A stretch of DNA of 28,057 nt from Entrophospora sp. SA101 (GCA_958430865.1 CAUDNR010000283.1:5067-33123), one strand, 5' to 3'. Positions 1-10,012 are shown, counted from the stretch's first letter. Notes: a model not told the origin generated them from the sequence alone. Made by a program: numbers and translations.

Positions 1-476
1 GAACTAAATCCACCTTCAGTTAACTTTGTTACTTTTTTAAATTGTTCAAAAGGTATCCATTCTAAAATATTGTGTGGCAAAGATGATTTCATTTGACATT
101 GTTGAATAAAATTATCAATTATTTTATTTCCAGATGTCCAACTAGTAAAAAGATTCTGTAATTGTAAATTAATACAACCTTCACAGAATTTATCAGAGTA
201 TATTGTTAGTTTACACTTGTTGCATTCTTTTAGTTTGCCTTCTTTAAACATTGCATTATTAAACTCAAGAATATAATTAAGTACTTTTATACAATAATCT
301 TTTTCATTTTCAGAAAGCTCCTCATTATTTTCAACTAATGAAAACACATAATCTTTTCTACTTTCTACATCATGATTAACAAAAGCATTGCACAATATTT
401 TATTACAAATTTTAAATACAAAATTTTCTCTTTCTGGCGTTTCTGTTAATAATAATTTATAAGAATACAACAACAT
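1..476 (-). CDS. Protein kinase-like gene, 5' part (cut by window edge)
   Basis: An uninterrupted minus-strand reading frame starts at the ATG at 476-474 and stays open for 158 codons to the window edge. Residues 85-101 hold a CxxC-x9-CxxC pattern (C85, C88, C98, C101), probably a small zinc-binding site. It is followed by 'SWTSGNKIIDNFIQ' (about 112-125) and 'LEWIPFEQFKKV' (about 139-149), then 'LTEGGFSS', which looks like the glycine-rich ATP loop at the start of a kinase domain. This order (Cys-rich linker, W-T-S-G-N, L-E-W-I-P, glycine loop) is that of the greatly expanded Tyr-kinase-like Ser/Thr kinases of Rhizophagus. The catalytic domain lies outside the window, so activity cannot be judged. 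Upstream DNA is AT-rich and I saw no clear TATA box. Family call is from recognition; exact substrate is unknown. Confidence 0.8.
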   Translation of the reverse strand, partial: MLLYSYKLLLTETPERENFVFKICNKILCNAFVNHDVESRKDYVFSLVENNEELSENEKDYCIKVLNYILEFNNAMFKEGKLKECNKCKLTIYSDKFCEGCINLQLQNLFTSWTSGNKIIDNFIQQCQMKSSLPHNILEWIPFEQFKKVTKLTEGGFS

Positions 477-731
477 TATATAAAAATAAATGTTTTTATA
501 AAACTTAAAATTTAAATAGTGCGGAGAAAACGAATAATAATTCCATTTATTTATAATTATAATAATAATTCTTTATATATAGATCGAAAATGATCTACAA
601 TAATTAAAATAATAAAAATGTAACCAATAATAATAAATTAATATTAATTAGAATTTCACTTTAAAAAGAACTCGGAATTATTCTTAACAGGAAGGTCTAG
701 TTTATTTTAAGGAATATTAAATTAGGGTGAA
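477..731. other. AT-rich upstream region of the kinase gene
   Basis: This stretch is AT-rich with short TAATAA runs and no supportable reading frame. It should carry the promoter and 5' leader of the minus-strand kinase gene. It ends where the foldback element begins. Confidence 0.4.
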
Positions 732-1046
732 AACTAACGAGTGAATATAATTGTGTGGTTTTTCGCCAAAATTCGCATTCCCGTGAGAATATTCGACATC
801 CGCCAAAATTAAAATATCCAGGCATATGAGATATCCGGGCGATATATATTTTGAACATCCACAAAATGTATCTGTTATGACTTATCGAGGCCATAATGTA
901 CTAAGAACATTGATTTGTTGTCATTTCTTTAATTGAATATTAATTTCGAATATTTTAATTTTGGCAGATGTCGAATATTCTCACGGGAATTCAAATTGGC
1001 GGATGAATTTTGGCGGAAAACTACACAATTATTGAGTGAATTAGCA
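732..1046. mobile_element. Foldback-type miniature element
   Basis: Two arms, about 732-819 and 950-1046, are near reverse complements. Both carry 'CCCGTGAGAATATTCGACAT' (right arm on the other strand) and 'GCCAAAATT' blocks, and both outer edges end in an 'AATTGTGTRG' motif. The right arm has an extra GCCAA block, so the arms differ by a small insertion or deletion. The loop of about 130 bp holds no gene. The arrangement fits a non-autonomous foldback or miniature element. I could not settle the exact ends or a target-site duplication. Confidence 0.65.
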
Positions 1047-1385
1047 AAGTATTGAGAAATTATCATTCGAGGCCCAGCCACGATTTATATTAACTGTTTC
1101 CTTTTGCGGAGAATTGATTGAATGGTGTGTAACAAACAATTCTCTTATTAGACTCTTTCTGGTCACATTTTATTAATGGATTTTTTGACAGTTAAATAGT
1201 TTATTTGATTACTTATAAATTTTGCTCTATCAGGATTAATTGATAATGAATTAAATAAAAAGCAATTGCAAGAACAACTTTAACATCAAAAAAAATTCAT
1301 CATCATCAAACTCTAATGATTAATTTATCATGATAGGATTTTAGCACTTTTTAAAACTTCAAAATTTTAAACTTACAAAAGCCTG
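1047..1385. other. Non-coding stretch, nothing identified
   Basis: AT-rich sequence with frequent stops in all frames. I see no gene, RNA or repeat that I can support. Confidence 0.4.
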
Positions 1386-1393
1386 TACCTAAC

Positions 1394-1555
1394 CAGTGTT
1401 GTGACCCGAAACTCTGAGTTTAGAGAAACCACCCGAAACTAGTTTAGGTTAGTAGTTTTTGTTTATGTTTAGGTTTAGGTTTAGTTTTCTGCTTAGTGTA
1501 AGTTCATTTTCTGAAACGTTTCGGGGAGCCAAAAGAGTTTCTGGTCACAACACTG
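1394..1555. mobile_element. hAT-type miniature element with 8-bp target duplication
   Basis: This 162-bp element starts CAGTGTTGTGACC and ends GGTCACAACACTG, perfect 13-bp terminal inverted repeats that extend imperfectly through 'GAAACTCT'. It is flanked on both sides by the same 8 bp, TACCTAAC (1386-1393 and 1556-1563). An 8-bp duplication plus CAGTG-type ends is the signature of the hAT superfamily. There is no transposase inside; the interior contains GTTTAGG repeats. It must have been mobilised by a transposase encoded elsewhere. Confidence 0.85.
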
Positions 1556-1576
1556 TACCTAACCCCTGTCTAATGT

Positions 1577-2362
1577 ACAATATCGACCAGTATATATGCA
1601 TTTCAAACTCAGACACTAAAGACAGCTCAAGCATGTTTATTTTATTGTTAATATCATTGTGTATTACTATTATGCATAGTTAACTTCAAAGTCAAAAATT
1701 GAAAAAAATCAAGTTAATACAACTCTATATACCAATATTGACATGCCTATGAGTATTTCAAACTAGGCATTAAATACAATTTAAAGGCATTAGATTTTTT
1801 TCATTTTATGAAATGTAATAATAAAAATTGTAATGGTACTAATATTTTTAATTTGTAGGAAAAAAATTTTTTTCTCCATGTTTTTTTTTTGATAACATAA
1901 ATATAATAATAGTAATACCATGTATACTGTATGCAACAGTAATTCACAATTTTTTGATCAAAAAAAAAGCAAAGTAAATGTTATGATGTTGAAATGACAA
2001 CTACAGGTCTTCATTTAATAAAACAAAACTCCACAATAGAAGCATTATTTTAATTAAAATGCTTTGGCAAATGCAACAAGTATACTAGTGTTCACCAATT
2101 GTGAAGCCTTAGTAAAAAGCCATGTTTTTTTCTTCAGTGAGTAAGCAATGGTTTAGCACTGGCAATTAAAGCTCCGAACGAGCCGAGCCGAGTTTATACT
2201 CAGCTCGAGTTCGGGCCAGCTCGCATACAGAAAAGTGTTAGCTCGAAAATTGATACCATATTTATGCATACAGTCAGTAAAATCTCGTTTTAATGAATGG
2301 AACAAACATATAATAATAAAGCATCTTTTTTTTATTAATAATTAAATGCAAAATTAATGCAT

Positions 2363-2396
<34 letters not shown>

Positions 2397-2895
2397 GAAA
2401 ATTGCATTTGAAATTCGAATTTCATAAATTCGTTGTAATAGTAACGCGAATTTAATTATAATTCGTTGAAACAATGTTTGACTGTATACATCGCAGATAT
2501 TTGTGGAGAATTAAAACGAAATGCAAAATGTTTAAAAATTGTTGAATTGGGTTAGAGTTCCTATCATAATACAAATTCTTCGTTTTATATCCATTTTATT
2601 CTCGTTTTATCCGTTTGTTTTATTATTATTCATTTTATTAGTTTTTATTAGTTTATTCGTTTTTACTTGTTTTATTCATTTTGTTCCTTTTATCGTTTTA
2701 TTCATTTTGTTCGTTTTGTTCGTTTTTGTTCGTTTTGTTCGTTTTGTTCGTTTTTACTCATTTTATTCGTTTTGTTTGTTTTGTCCATTTTGTCCGTTTG
2801 TTCGTTTTGTTCGTTTTTACTCGTTTTATTCTTTTGTTCGTTTTTTTCTTTATGTTCGTTTTGTTCGTTTTTATTTGTTTTTATTCGTTTAATTA
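1577..2895. repeat. Direct duplication, copy 1
   Basis: Starting at ACAATATCGACC, this block matches the block at 3430 with a constant offset of 1853 bases. By eye I find no mismatch from 1577 to 2637 (1061 bp), including the ATA-microsatellite near 2368-2396. The two copies then diverge inside a GTTCGTTTT-type minisatellite. Copy 1 contains the left end of the AAGCTCCGAACG inverted-repeat element (from 2169) but not its right end. It begins 13 bases after the target duplication of the hAT-type element. Confidence 0.9.
2580..2895. repeat. GTTCGTTTT minisatellite, copy 1
   Basis: An array of near-9-bp units of the form (G/A)TTCGTTTT with T-rich variants. The open frames through it translate to FVRFVRFYSF-like peptides; these are artefacts of the repeat, not a protein. 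The array is shorter and ordered differently from its partner in copy 2. Confidence 0.85.
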
Positions 2896-3010
2896 GTGAA
2901 CAAAAGAATTTGTTATCAGTAATTCAAATTTTTTTTTCATATTCATTCTTTCATTTTCTCAATATAATGTTATTTGATTAGCTGAATATATATATTTATA
3001 CATTTTATAG

Positions 3011-3429
3011 GAATCAAATACAGATAATGATGAACTTAATAACTTGGAAAAAATAAATGCAGTTTTGAAAAAAGATGTTACACATTTCAAGGAAAGAGAA
3101 GCAATTCTAAGAAAGGTCATTGTTACAAACACATTCATATATAAACATAAATGCATACATATTTATCTTTAATAATATTTCATATTTGAATCTGAATGAA
3201 TAGATTCAATTATATCAAGCTAAAATTTCAAGTGCACAATATTCATTTGCGGGGGCTGCATTTGAGGAAACAAAGAGAGAAAAAAGGGCAGTTGAACAAC
3301 TTCTTCAAGAAAATCAACTTGTTAATGACAGTAAAAGGTTAATATTTATTGATTAATATCTGAATAACAATTATTTGCTATTTTTGCTAATATTTTTTTT
3401 TATCAGTGAATATGAAAAAATTATCATTG
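3011..3429 (+). pseudogene. Coiled-coil gene fragment (three exons)
   Basis: Three exon-like pieces join in frame across well-formed introns: 3011-3115 (35 codons after a TATAG acceptor), 3204-3337, and from 3407, with introns 3116-3203 and 3338-3406 that begin GT and end AG. The protein is charged and rich in Glu, Lys, Gln and Leu ('FKEREAILRK', 'TKREKRAVEQLLQENQ'), as expected for a coiled coil. Codon phase is kept at both junctions, so this was once a real gene. The 5' exons are missing, displaced by repeat DNA. The third exon runs into the second copy of the duplicated block and meets a stop at 3532-3534 after an unlikely hydrophobic tail. I do not recognise the protein. Confidence 0.6.
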
Positions 3430-4215
3430 ACAATATCGACCAGTATATATGCATTTCAAACTCAGACACTAAAGACAGCTCAAGCATGTTTATTTTATTG
3501 TTAATATCATTGTGTATTACTATTATGCATAGTTAACTTCAAAGTCAAAAATTGAAAAAAATCAAGTTAATACAACTCTATATACCAATATTGACATGCC
3601 TATGAGTATTTCAAACTAGGCATTAAATACAATTTAAAGGCATTAGATTTTTTTCATTTTATGAAATGTAATAATAAAAATTGTAATGGTACTAATATTT
3701 TTAATTTGTAGGAAAAAAATTTTTTTCTCCATGTTTTTTTTTTGATAACATAAATATAATAATAGTAATACCATGTATACTGTATGCAACAGTAATTCAC
3801 AATTTTTTGATCAAAAAAAAAGCAAAGTAAATGTTATGATGTTGAAATGACAACTACAGGTCTTCATTTAATAAAACAAAACTCCACAATAGAAGCATTA
3901 TTTTAATTAAAATGCTTTGGCAAATGCAACAAGTATACTAGTGTTCACCAATTGTGAAGCCTTAGTAAAAAGCCATGTTTTTTTCTTCAGTGAGTAAGCA
4001 ATGGTTTAGCACTGGCAATTAAAGCTCCGAACGAGCCGAGCCGAGTTTATACTCAGCTCGAGTTCGGGCCAGCTCGCATACAGAAAAGTGTTAGCTCGAA
4101 AATTGATACCATATTTATGCATACAGTCAGTAAAATCTCGTTTTAATGAATGGAACAAACATATAATAATAAAGCATCTTTTTTTTATTAATAATTAAAT
4201 GCAAAATTAATGCAT

Positions 4216-4249
<34 letters not shown>

Positions 4250-4816
4250 GAAAATTGCATTTGAAATTCGAATTTCATAAATTCGTTGTAATAGTAACGC
4301 GAATTTAATTATAATTCGTTGAAACAATGTTTGACTGTATACATCGCAGATATTTGTGGAGAATTAAAACGAAATGCAAAATGTTTAAAAATTGTTGAAT
4401 TGGGTTAGAGTTCCTATCATAATACAAATTCTTCGTTTTATATCCATTTTATTCTCGTTTTATCCGTTTGTTTTATTATTATTCATTTTAATAGTTTTTA
4501 TTCATTTTTATTTGTTTTATTCGTTTTGTTCCTTTTGTTCGTTTTTATTCGTTTTATTCGTTTTGTTCGTTTTGTTTGTTTTGTTTGTTTTGTTCGTTTT
4601 TATTCCTTTTGTTCGTTTTGTTCGTTTTTACTCGTTTTATTCGTTTTGTTTGTTTTGTCCATTTTTCCGTTTGTTCGTTTTGTTCGTTTTTACTCGTTTT
4701 ATTCGTTTTGTCCGTTTTGTTCGTTTTGTTCGCTTTTACTCGTTTTATTCTTTTGTTCATTTTTTTCCTTATGTTCGTTTTGTTCGTTTTTATTTGTTTT
4801 TATTCGTTTAATTCGT
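3430..4816. repeat. Direct duplication, copy 2
   Basis: Partner of the block at 1577. The first 1061 bp appear identical by eye; after 4490 the minisatellite differs in unit order and length. Unlike copy 1, this copy continues into the right half of the inverted-repeat element and then Tc1 sequence, so it is the more complete version. Its left edge falls within the third exon of the coiled-coil fragment. Confidence 0.9.
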
Positions 4817-5135
4817 TTTGTTCCTTTTGTTCCTTTTGTTCGTTTTTATTCGTTTTGTTCTGTTTATTCGTTTTATTGTGTTTTTTGAATAAGTTGAGCA
4901 GACTCGAGTTAAAACTTGAATTTTCAAGTTCGAGCTGGATTCAAGAAAACAGGCTCTTAAATGGGTTAAAGTATTAGGATTAATGTTCGCTACTTAAAAA
5001 ATTTATGTAACGTCAAACTCGAGCTTGGCTCGAGCTCGACTCGAAAGTCTCGGGCCTATTATTTCTTAGCTCGAGCTCGGCTCGAACTCGAAATTTCGAG
5101 CTTCAGCTCGAGCCGGCTCGGCTCGTTCAGAGCTT
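4022..5135. mobile_element. TA-flanked inverted-repeat element with CTCGAG-type arrays
   Basis: The left end reads AAGCTCCGAACGAGCCGAGC and the right end is its reverse complement with one change (AAGCTCTGAACG). TA flanks both sides (4020-4021 and 5136-5137), consistent with a Tc1/mariner-type TA insertion. Inside each tip are iterated palindromic units such as GAGCTCG and CTCGAG (4040-4100 and 4900-5130), and the centre holds the minisatellite. No transposase is encoded. At 1114 bp it is long for a miniature element. It sits directly against a Tc1 transposase fragment, so it probably inserted into that older transposon. Confidence 0.8.
4433..4890. repeat. GTTCGTTTT minisatellite, copy 2
   Basis: Array of roughly 9-bp (G/A)TTCGTTTT units inside the inverted-repeat element. 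Long open frames on both strands through it are low-complexity artefacts. It is longer than the array in copy 1 and its unit order differs although the flanking kilobase appears identical. Confidence 0.85.
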
Positions 5136-5137
5136 TA

Positions 5138-5395
5138 AAACAAGATAATGATGTTCTTTCACTTCCTTGGCCATCCCAGAGTCCAGATTTAAATCCAATA
5201 GAAAATTTATGGGATGAGCTTGAAAGGAGAGTTAGAAAACGTGAGAATATTCCTAGAAATAAAAATGATCTTTTTGCTGCCCTGGAAGAAGAATGGTACC
5301 AGATTGACATAGAGACATTGGCAAATTTAGTTGATAGTATGCCTAGGAGAATAGATGCTGTAAAAAAATCTAAAGGCTATCCAACTAATTATTAA
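5138..5395 (+). pseudogene. Tc1/mariner transposase, C-terminal fragment
   Basis: The frame encodes 85 residues to a TAA at 5393-5395. It contains 'LPWPSQSPDLNPIENLWDEL', the hallmark Tc1 segment around the last catalytic acidic residue of the DDE triad, followed by the usual Arg/Lys-rich region and a tail ending 'GYPTNY'. The N-terminal DNA-binding region and the first two catalytic acids are absent, so it cannot be active. The break lies exactly at the inverted-repeat element. Left of that element, around 3992-4018, 'SKQWFSTGN' may be the preceding piece of the same transposase; that part is tentative. Confidence 0.85.
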
Positions 5396-5499
5396 TTATA
5401 TATACTAAAATTGATAATCCAAAAATTTCACATTTTTAATTTTTTTTTATTTCCCAATAAAATATTTGACCGCTCTTTACAATATATATATTAGTATAT

Positions 5500-5745
5500 A
5501 TATTTCAAAACATGCTGCACATTTTTTATTATGCTGTTAAGATGTGTTAAAACTTGACAATTGGGTTTAATTATTGAATGAAAAAATGATATAAATATTT
5601 TACGTTTAATTTAAAATTTCAATAGTCATATAAAGAATCATTACATAAGTTTATTGTATATATATTCAAAGCATGATGCACATTTTTTATTGTGCTATCT
5701 AGACATGTTAAAACTTGGCAATTAGGTTTTGTTATCAATTGAAAA
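5500..5745. repeat. Two-copy imperfect tandem repeat downstream of the transposase
   Basis: The segments from about 5500 and about 5655 share a core of TTCAAA(A/G)CATG(C/A)TGCAC, then TTTTTTATT(A/G)TGCT, then GTTAAAACTTG(A/G)CAATT. The spacing is roughly 157 bases. It lies in the non-coding 3' part of the Tc1 relic. Confidence 0.7.
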
Positions 5746-5930
5746 TTTTTTACTTTGACTTTTAAAGCTAATAAAATTATCAATTGTAAACAAAACATTA
5801 TAAAACTCAAGTATATTATGGGAATCATTATGAAAATTGATTTTCGCTTAATACACAAAAGTGATTGTGATAATAAAATTTAGAGTTATTTTTATTTCAC
5901 TTTGTTCAATTATTTCCGGCGATCTGCAAA

Positions 5931-5957
5931 ATTGCCAATACTTTTGGCAGGTGAGTG
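5931..5957. mobile_element. Probable right terminal repeat of the Tc1 element
   Basis: The sequence TTGCCAATACTTTTGGCAGG then TGAGTG, followed by TA at 5958-5959, resembles Tc1/mariner tips (…ACTTTTGGC…) next to a TA target. It gives a plausible right boundary for the transposase relic. The left tip was not found. Confidence 0.55.
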
Positions 5958-6387
5958 TAAAAGAAAAAAAGAAAATCAAGAGCAAAAAAAATAATATTAA
6001 AAGACAACCATATGTACGTTATAGTTGATAACAATGAGCTGACAAGCATGTCTCATAATAACCTAAAATAATTAAATAATCTTATTTCACTAATTTCTTT
6101 TAACTTTGTAGATCTTTAATAGCAGAGAAAACCAACGAGGAAGGATAATGGAATTCGACTAATACAAAGTTAATCATAGCATACATATTAAAAAATTTTC
6201 TTTTCAAAATAATTGCATAGCATATAGTCATGATCTAATTGGAGACGCAAATATTCACATTTAATTACATCGTTTTGAATTAAAGTTAATAGCCAAGTTA
6301 TGACGAAAAGTCAATCAATGAATTATTAATTATAATAATAAAGTGAATACTAAAATACTAATCTTTGTTTTATGTCAATCGTTAATA
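5958..6387. other. Non-coding stretch, nothing identified
   Basis: AT-rich DNA without a convincing reading frame, RNA or repeat. Confidence 0.35.
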
Positions 6388-6601
6388 TTAAAACTCTTTG
6401 AGTATTATAACATCACATGAATTTAAATAACATTTCTTTGAATCAATTCTATTGGCTCTTTTAAGGGCTTTCAAGGTGTTCAGAATATGAATAATCTTTT
6501 CTTCATCTTCGTTGTCATTTAAATATTCCTTTATAATTATTTCAATATTATCTATTGTCTCAATTATTTCGTTAATCCATTTATTGATCGTCAATAGTTG
6601 T
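6388..6601 (-). CDS. Exon-like reading frame, unknown protein
   Basis: A TTTTTTAG acceptor at 6602-6609 precedes an open frame of about 70 codons that ends in TAA. The protein is charged and looks helical ('NDNEDEEKIIHILNTLKALK'), with codon use like the coding remnants nearby. No upstream exon could be joined with confidence, and no family was recognised. It could be the last exon of a small gene or a remnant of the same gene as the fragment at 7060-7315, which lies on the same strand. Confidence 0.35.
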
Positions 6602-7059
6602 CTAAAAAATAGACTGTTGTATTATCATTTAATACAATTGAGGTTTGCTTTTTGTGTCCATTCTATACACAAAAAATTGTCCGGACATCTATAAGGGCCA
6701 CATTCTCTATTCCAGTTCTTTTTAGAAAAACTCTATGCTGTCCCTGTTATTATGAATATCAAAATCATTTACAGTCTAATCCAAGACATGATGTTATAAA
6801 CTAATTTTACCATAAAGATTCAATATCTGCAATATTATAATTTAAAAGGTCCATGATATAACTTTTGTTATATTATTTTTTTCATCTTGATAATATTTTT
6901 TTGTCCATGTTTTTAAAAATTGAGATCAAGATGGGAAAACCACTTTAATGGATAAGTGTGTTGCTCTCAATCTTTTTACAAGTTTTTTTGATGATTCGTA
7001 CAAATATTCATTACCAACATTGTTAGGGTTTTTGTTTTTTTTTTTTTTTTTATTATTAA
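6602..7059. other. Non-coding stretch with a poly-T run
   Basis: AT-rich sequence; the only distinct feature is a T16 run at about 7035-7050. No supportable gene. Confidence 0.35.
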
Positions 7060-7315
7060 GTGACATTTTAAAATCTCGTGTTTCTCTGAAAGTTCTACAA
7101 GACTAGTCAATGATTTAAATATAGCCTACATATCACAAGATTTTAACTGGTTGACAACTTCTAATTGATTAGAAAGTTCGCCAATGATATGATTGCCTTT
7201 TTGCTTCATCATCAATTTCTTCATAAACATCAACTTCAAGAATATTGATGAATCCTTCTGGTTTTTGCAATGCATATTCTGCATATTTAAGAAAATTTTT
7301 GTTTTTATGAAACTC
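7060..7315 (-). pseudogene. Broken coding remnant, unknown protein
   Basis: Reading from 7315 downwards gives a clean protein-like stretch of about 42 codons ('FLKYAEYALQKPEGFINILE' and 'VDVYEEIDDEAKRQ'). The frame must then shift to continue ('IIGELSNQLEVVNQLKSCDM') and again after a stop ('FKSLTSLVELSEKHEIL'). Such coherent protein text across frame shifts indicates a decayed gene. I do not recognise it. Confidence 0.5.
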
Positions 7316-8228
7316 CTATAATGAACAATTCACACCGTATTGTCTCGTGGTCTTTAATCAGAGATCAAAAGTGAAATGTTAGTATGCATAGAATTATTGT
7401 TATACATGTCATAACAGTTTGGCTGCATGTATAATTGTAATTGTTTAGTGTTAGTTTTTAAATTTTATTTTGTTCATTGAAAAAAAGGATTCAATCTTTA
7501 CGAGGGTTAGTCCCACTTAAAGAATCGTTGGAAAATCCAGTGCGCGAAGATGTGTGTGCTAATCAAAGATGGAAATTATCAATTCCCATATTAATATTTG
7601 ATTACCAAAACAGTATAGTGTATATTAGCGCAGTCAGTCAATCAAATACCTAGTGTATTAGTATTGTCCAATTGCTAACACTGGACTCGAGGGGTAATCT
7701 CTTAAACATTATTATTATGTGGTTAGTGCTCGTTTTCAGATTATTATGCAGTTCTCAGCTTTAAGTTCATCGTTGTTTAAATGTATCAAAAAAACCTTAT
7801 ACATTAGATTTATTTTTATATATTTATAGAAAAAGACATGATTATGTCAACTATCTTATATGAAACATGAAACACAGGTGAGGGAACGTTTGAAAAATGT
7901 TTTAAAGGAATTTTCTTCAGAGGTCGATTATATTGATTAGTTAATTGATTAAATTATTTAATGATATGAATTTAGTAAATTCGATACTTCAGTATTACAA
8001 AATATCAGAGATTTCATTATCAAAAGACGAGTTGATTTAAAACAACCTGTTTGTTAATGAAACAGATATTATTATTATATCGTCTTTATATGTTTAATAT
8101 TAATAATTAATAATGATTGATTTATATTGATTTAAAAACTTTCTATTAGATAGATTGGAAAAATCCAATCTTAAAAAAATATTGATCAGAATGCGCGGTT
8201 AAATTAAATAATTAAACATATATTTTTA

Positions 8229-8263
<35 letters not shown>

Positions 8264-8268
8264 ACAAT
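7316..8268. other. Intergenic region downstream of ethanolamine kinase
   Basis: AT-rich with no supportable gene. An AAAT/AAATA microsatellite at about 8228-8263 lies just past the stop codon of the ethanolamine kinase gene and probably falls in its 3' UTR. Confidence 0.4.
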
Positions 8269-9963
8269 TTATAAAGCAAAGAATTCTTCTTTGCATTTAT
8301 AATATTCATTAAATCTTAACATGGAATATTCCATATAATCAAAATTTATATCAGAGTAATGAGCTTGAATCTAAATAATAATAGAAGAAAAGTGAAGTTA
8401 ATAATTAGTGATTTTTATAAATTAAAATAAAATTTATTAAATAATTACCAACGCCCATAACCCCCAGTAGAAATGTGACGCCAATGCAAATTTATTAACT
8501 TCTTTATAAAGATTTTCAATCATTTCATCTGTAATTTCTTTATCTGTAAAAATTTTTATTTTTTTTATATATAAAATCTCCCAAAAAAACAATTTTTTTT
8601 ATATCAAATTTCTAAATATTTACCAGGGTAAGAATCAGTTAAATAAGTTTTTAACCATTGACATTGAAATTCTTTTGATGGATACATACTATAATTGCAT
8701 TCGAAACCTACAATAATATTATTGATAATGATGATGATGAGTTATAATTATTAAAAAACTTTCAAATAATCAATTCTCCAACTAATCGATCATTATAATA
8801 TATATTATTACCAGCAAATTCATTAAAATGATTCCCTATATCAAATCCACGATATGAGTAGTTTCCATACTCATAATCAATAAATGATACTTCTTTAAGT
8901 GCCTCGTCATAAATTATATTTGCACTTAACAAATCATTGTGACAAAAAACTATAGGAGAGTTAAGTTTAATCAATTCCTTCTCCAAATCCAATAGCTAAA
9001 TGTTGTAAATTAATTAATACTTTTCTTTGATAAAATATAAAATATTATTTATTATATTTACTTCTAATTTGATTTTCTTAATATTGAAATTTTCATGAAA
9101 TTTTTTATTAATATCTGAATTGGAATAAGAAATTGGAACTACAAATATATTAAATATAAAAATAAATTATATGTTAAAAAAATTTCATGAATTTATTCAA
9201 TCAATTGTATGCAATACTAAAGATCTCAAAAAATATCTTTACCTTCCCCTAACCATTTATATAAAGTAGGAAATAAATTTGCGGTTTTATCTCCTACCAT
9301 ATCAACACTATGCCATTGGGCTAATTTTTTGGCAACCAAAGTGGACTTATATGGATCACTCATATCCTCCACAGTAAATACTTTACCTGGAATGTACCCA
9401 TAAACAAATCCATTACTAAATCTTCCATAAAGCGGAGGCGATAACTCAAGCATAGATAACCTTACTAGGTTCTATCAATATATAATAACAAATTAATAAT
9501 CGGTCAATGATTTTTAATTGATAATTGATATCAAAAATATTTAAAAAAAAATCTCTCTATTAAGTCATACCAAAATCTCTTGATTTCTGTCTATCAATAC
9601 TTCTGATTTGTTACCATATGCTCGAATCAATAGTGAAATATTTAAAGATTTGTTGTAACATTTAACAACTGAAAATTTTTTTAAAATTTTTTTAAATCTC
9701 TAAAATTAAAAAATTAATTATTAAAAAATAATCTACTAACGTTTATTGGTTATTCCATCTTTACATTGAACATATTCCAAAGTTTTTTGGTCCCAAGTTG
9801 GAAACAATTTCAATGTAACGTAATTTGAATCCTCGATTAAATTCGAGGAAGACACTTTATAGTCAATGTAAACAAAGTTTTCTTTTACATATTTTTCAAG
9901 TCGTTCCTTTGATTTAATATCAATATTGCTGCTACCATTGTTGTTATTATGGTGATTATTCAT
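8269..9963 (-). CDS. EKI1: Ethanolamine kinase (choline/ethanolamine kinase family)
   Basis: Likely phosphorylates ethanolamine with ATP, the first step of the CDP-ethanolamine branch of phosphatidylethanolamine synthesis, in the cytosol. Eight exons join in phase: 9963-9741, 9668-9571, 9471-9243, 9138-9062, 8995-8812, 8707-8624, 8543-8449, 8370-8269; total 1092 nt, 363 aa, all introns GT-AG. Seen in the protein: 'GITNKLLK' (about 70-77), 'RAYGNKSEVLIDR', the Brenner motif 'CHNDLLSANIIY' (227-238, catalytic D230 and N235), 'FIDYEYGNYSYRGFDIGNHF' (247-266, metal-binding D249), and 'NEFAGFECNYSMYP'. The 'CHNDLL..NIIY' and 'DIGNHFNEFAG' wording favours ethanolamine over choline kinases. The ATG at 9963 begins an Asn-rich leader. 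Substrate preference is inferred, and the symbol follows the yeast gene. Length is normal for the family, and nothing is missing. Confidence 0.93.
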
Positions 9964-10012
9964 CTAATTTTGTAAATTTTATAATTAAAAAAAAAATTGA
10001 AAATCTTGTTTG

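Noticed and set aside
1462..1486. GTTTAGG repeats resembling a telomere
   Set aside because: Only about three units lie inside a 162-bp hAT-type element, and they do not match the usual TTAGGG array.
1459..1683. 74-codon frame ending in a hydrophobic tail
   Set aside because: It crosses the end of the hAT-type element and the duplication breakpoint, so it is a composite of unrelated sequences.
2274..2474. Small minus-strand frame, repeated identically at 4127-4327
   Set aside because: Identity comes from the duplicated block, and the frame crosses an ATA-microsatellite and element sequence; the poly-Leu run is the microsatellite.
2539..2981. Long hydrophobic open frames (Phe/Val/Arg/Tyr-rich) on the plus strand
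   Set aside because: They are translations of the GTTCGTTTT minisatellite in several frames at once, and the same happens at 4392-4977; no start context or domain supports a protein.
4554..4760. Lys/Asn/Thr-rich minus-strand open frame
   Set aside because: It is the opposite strand of the same minisatellite.
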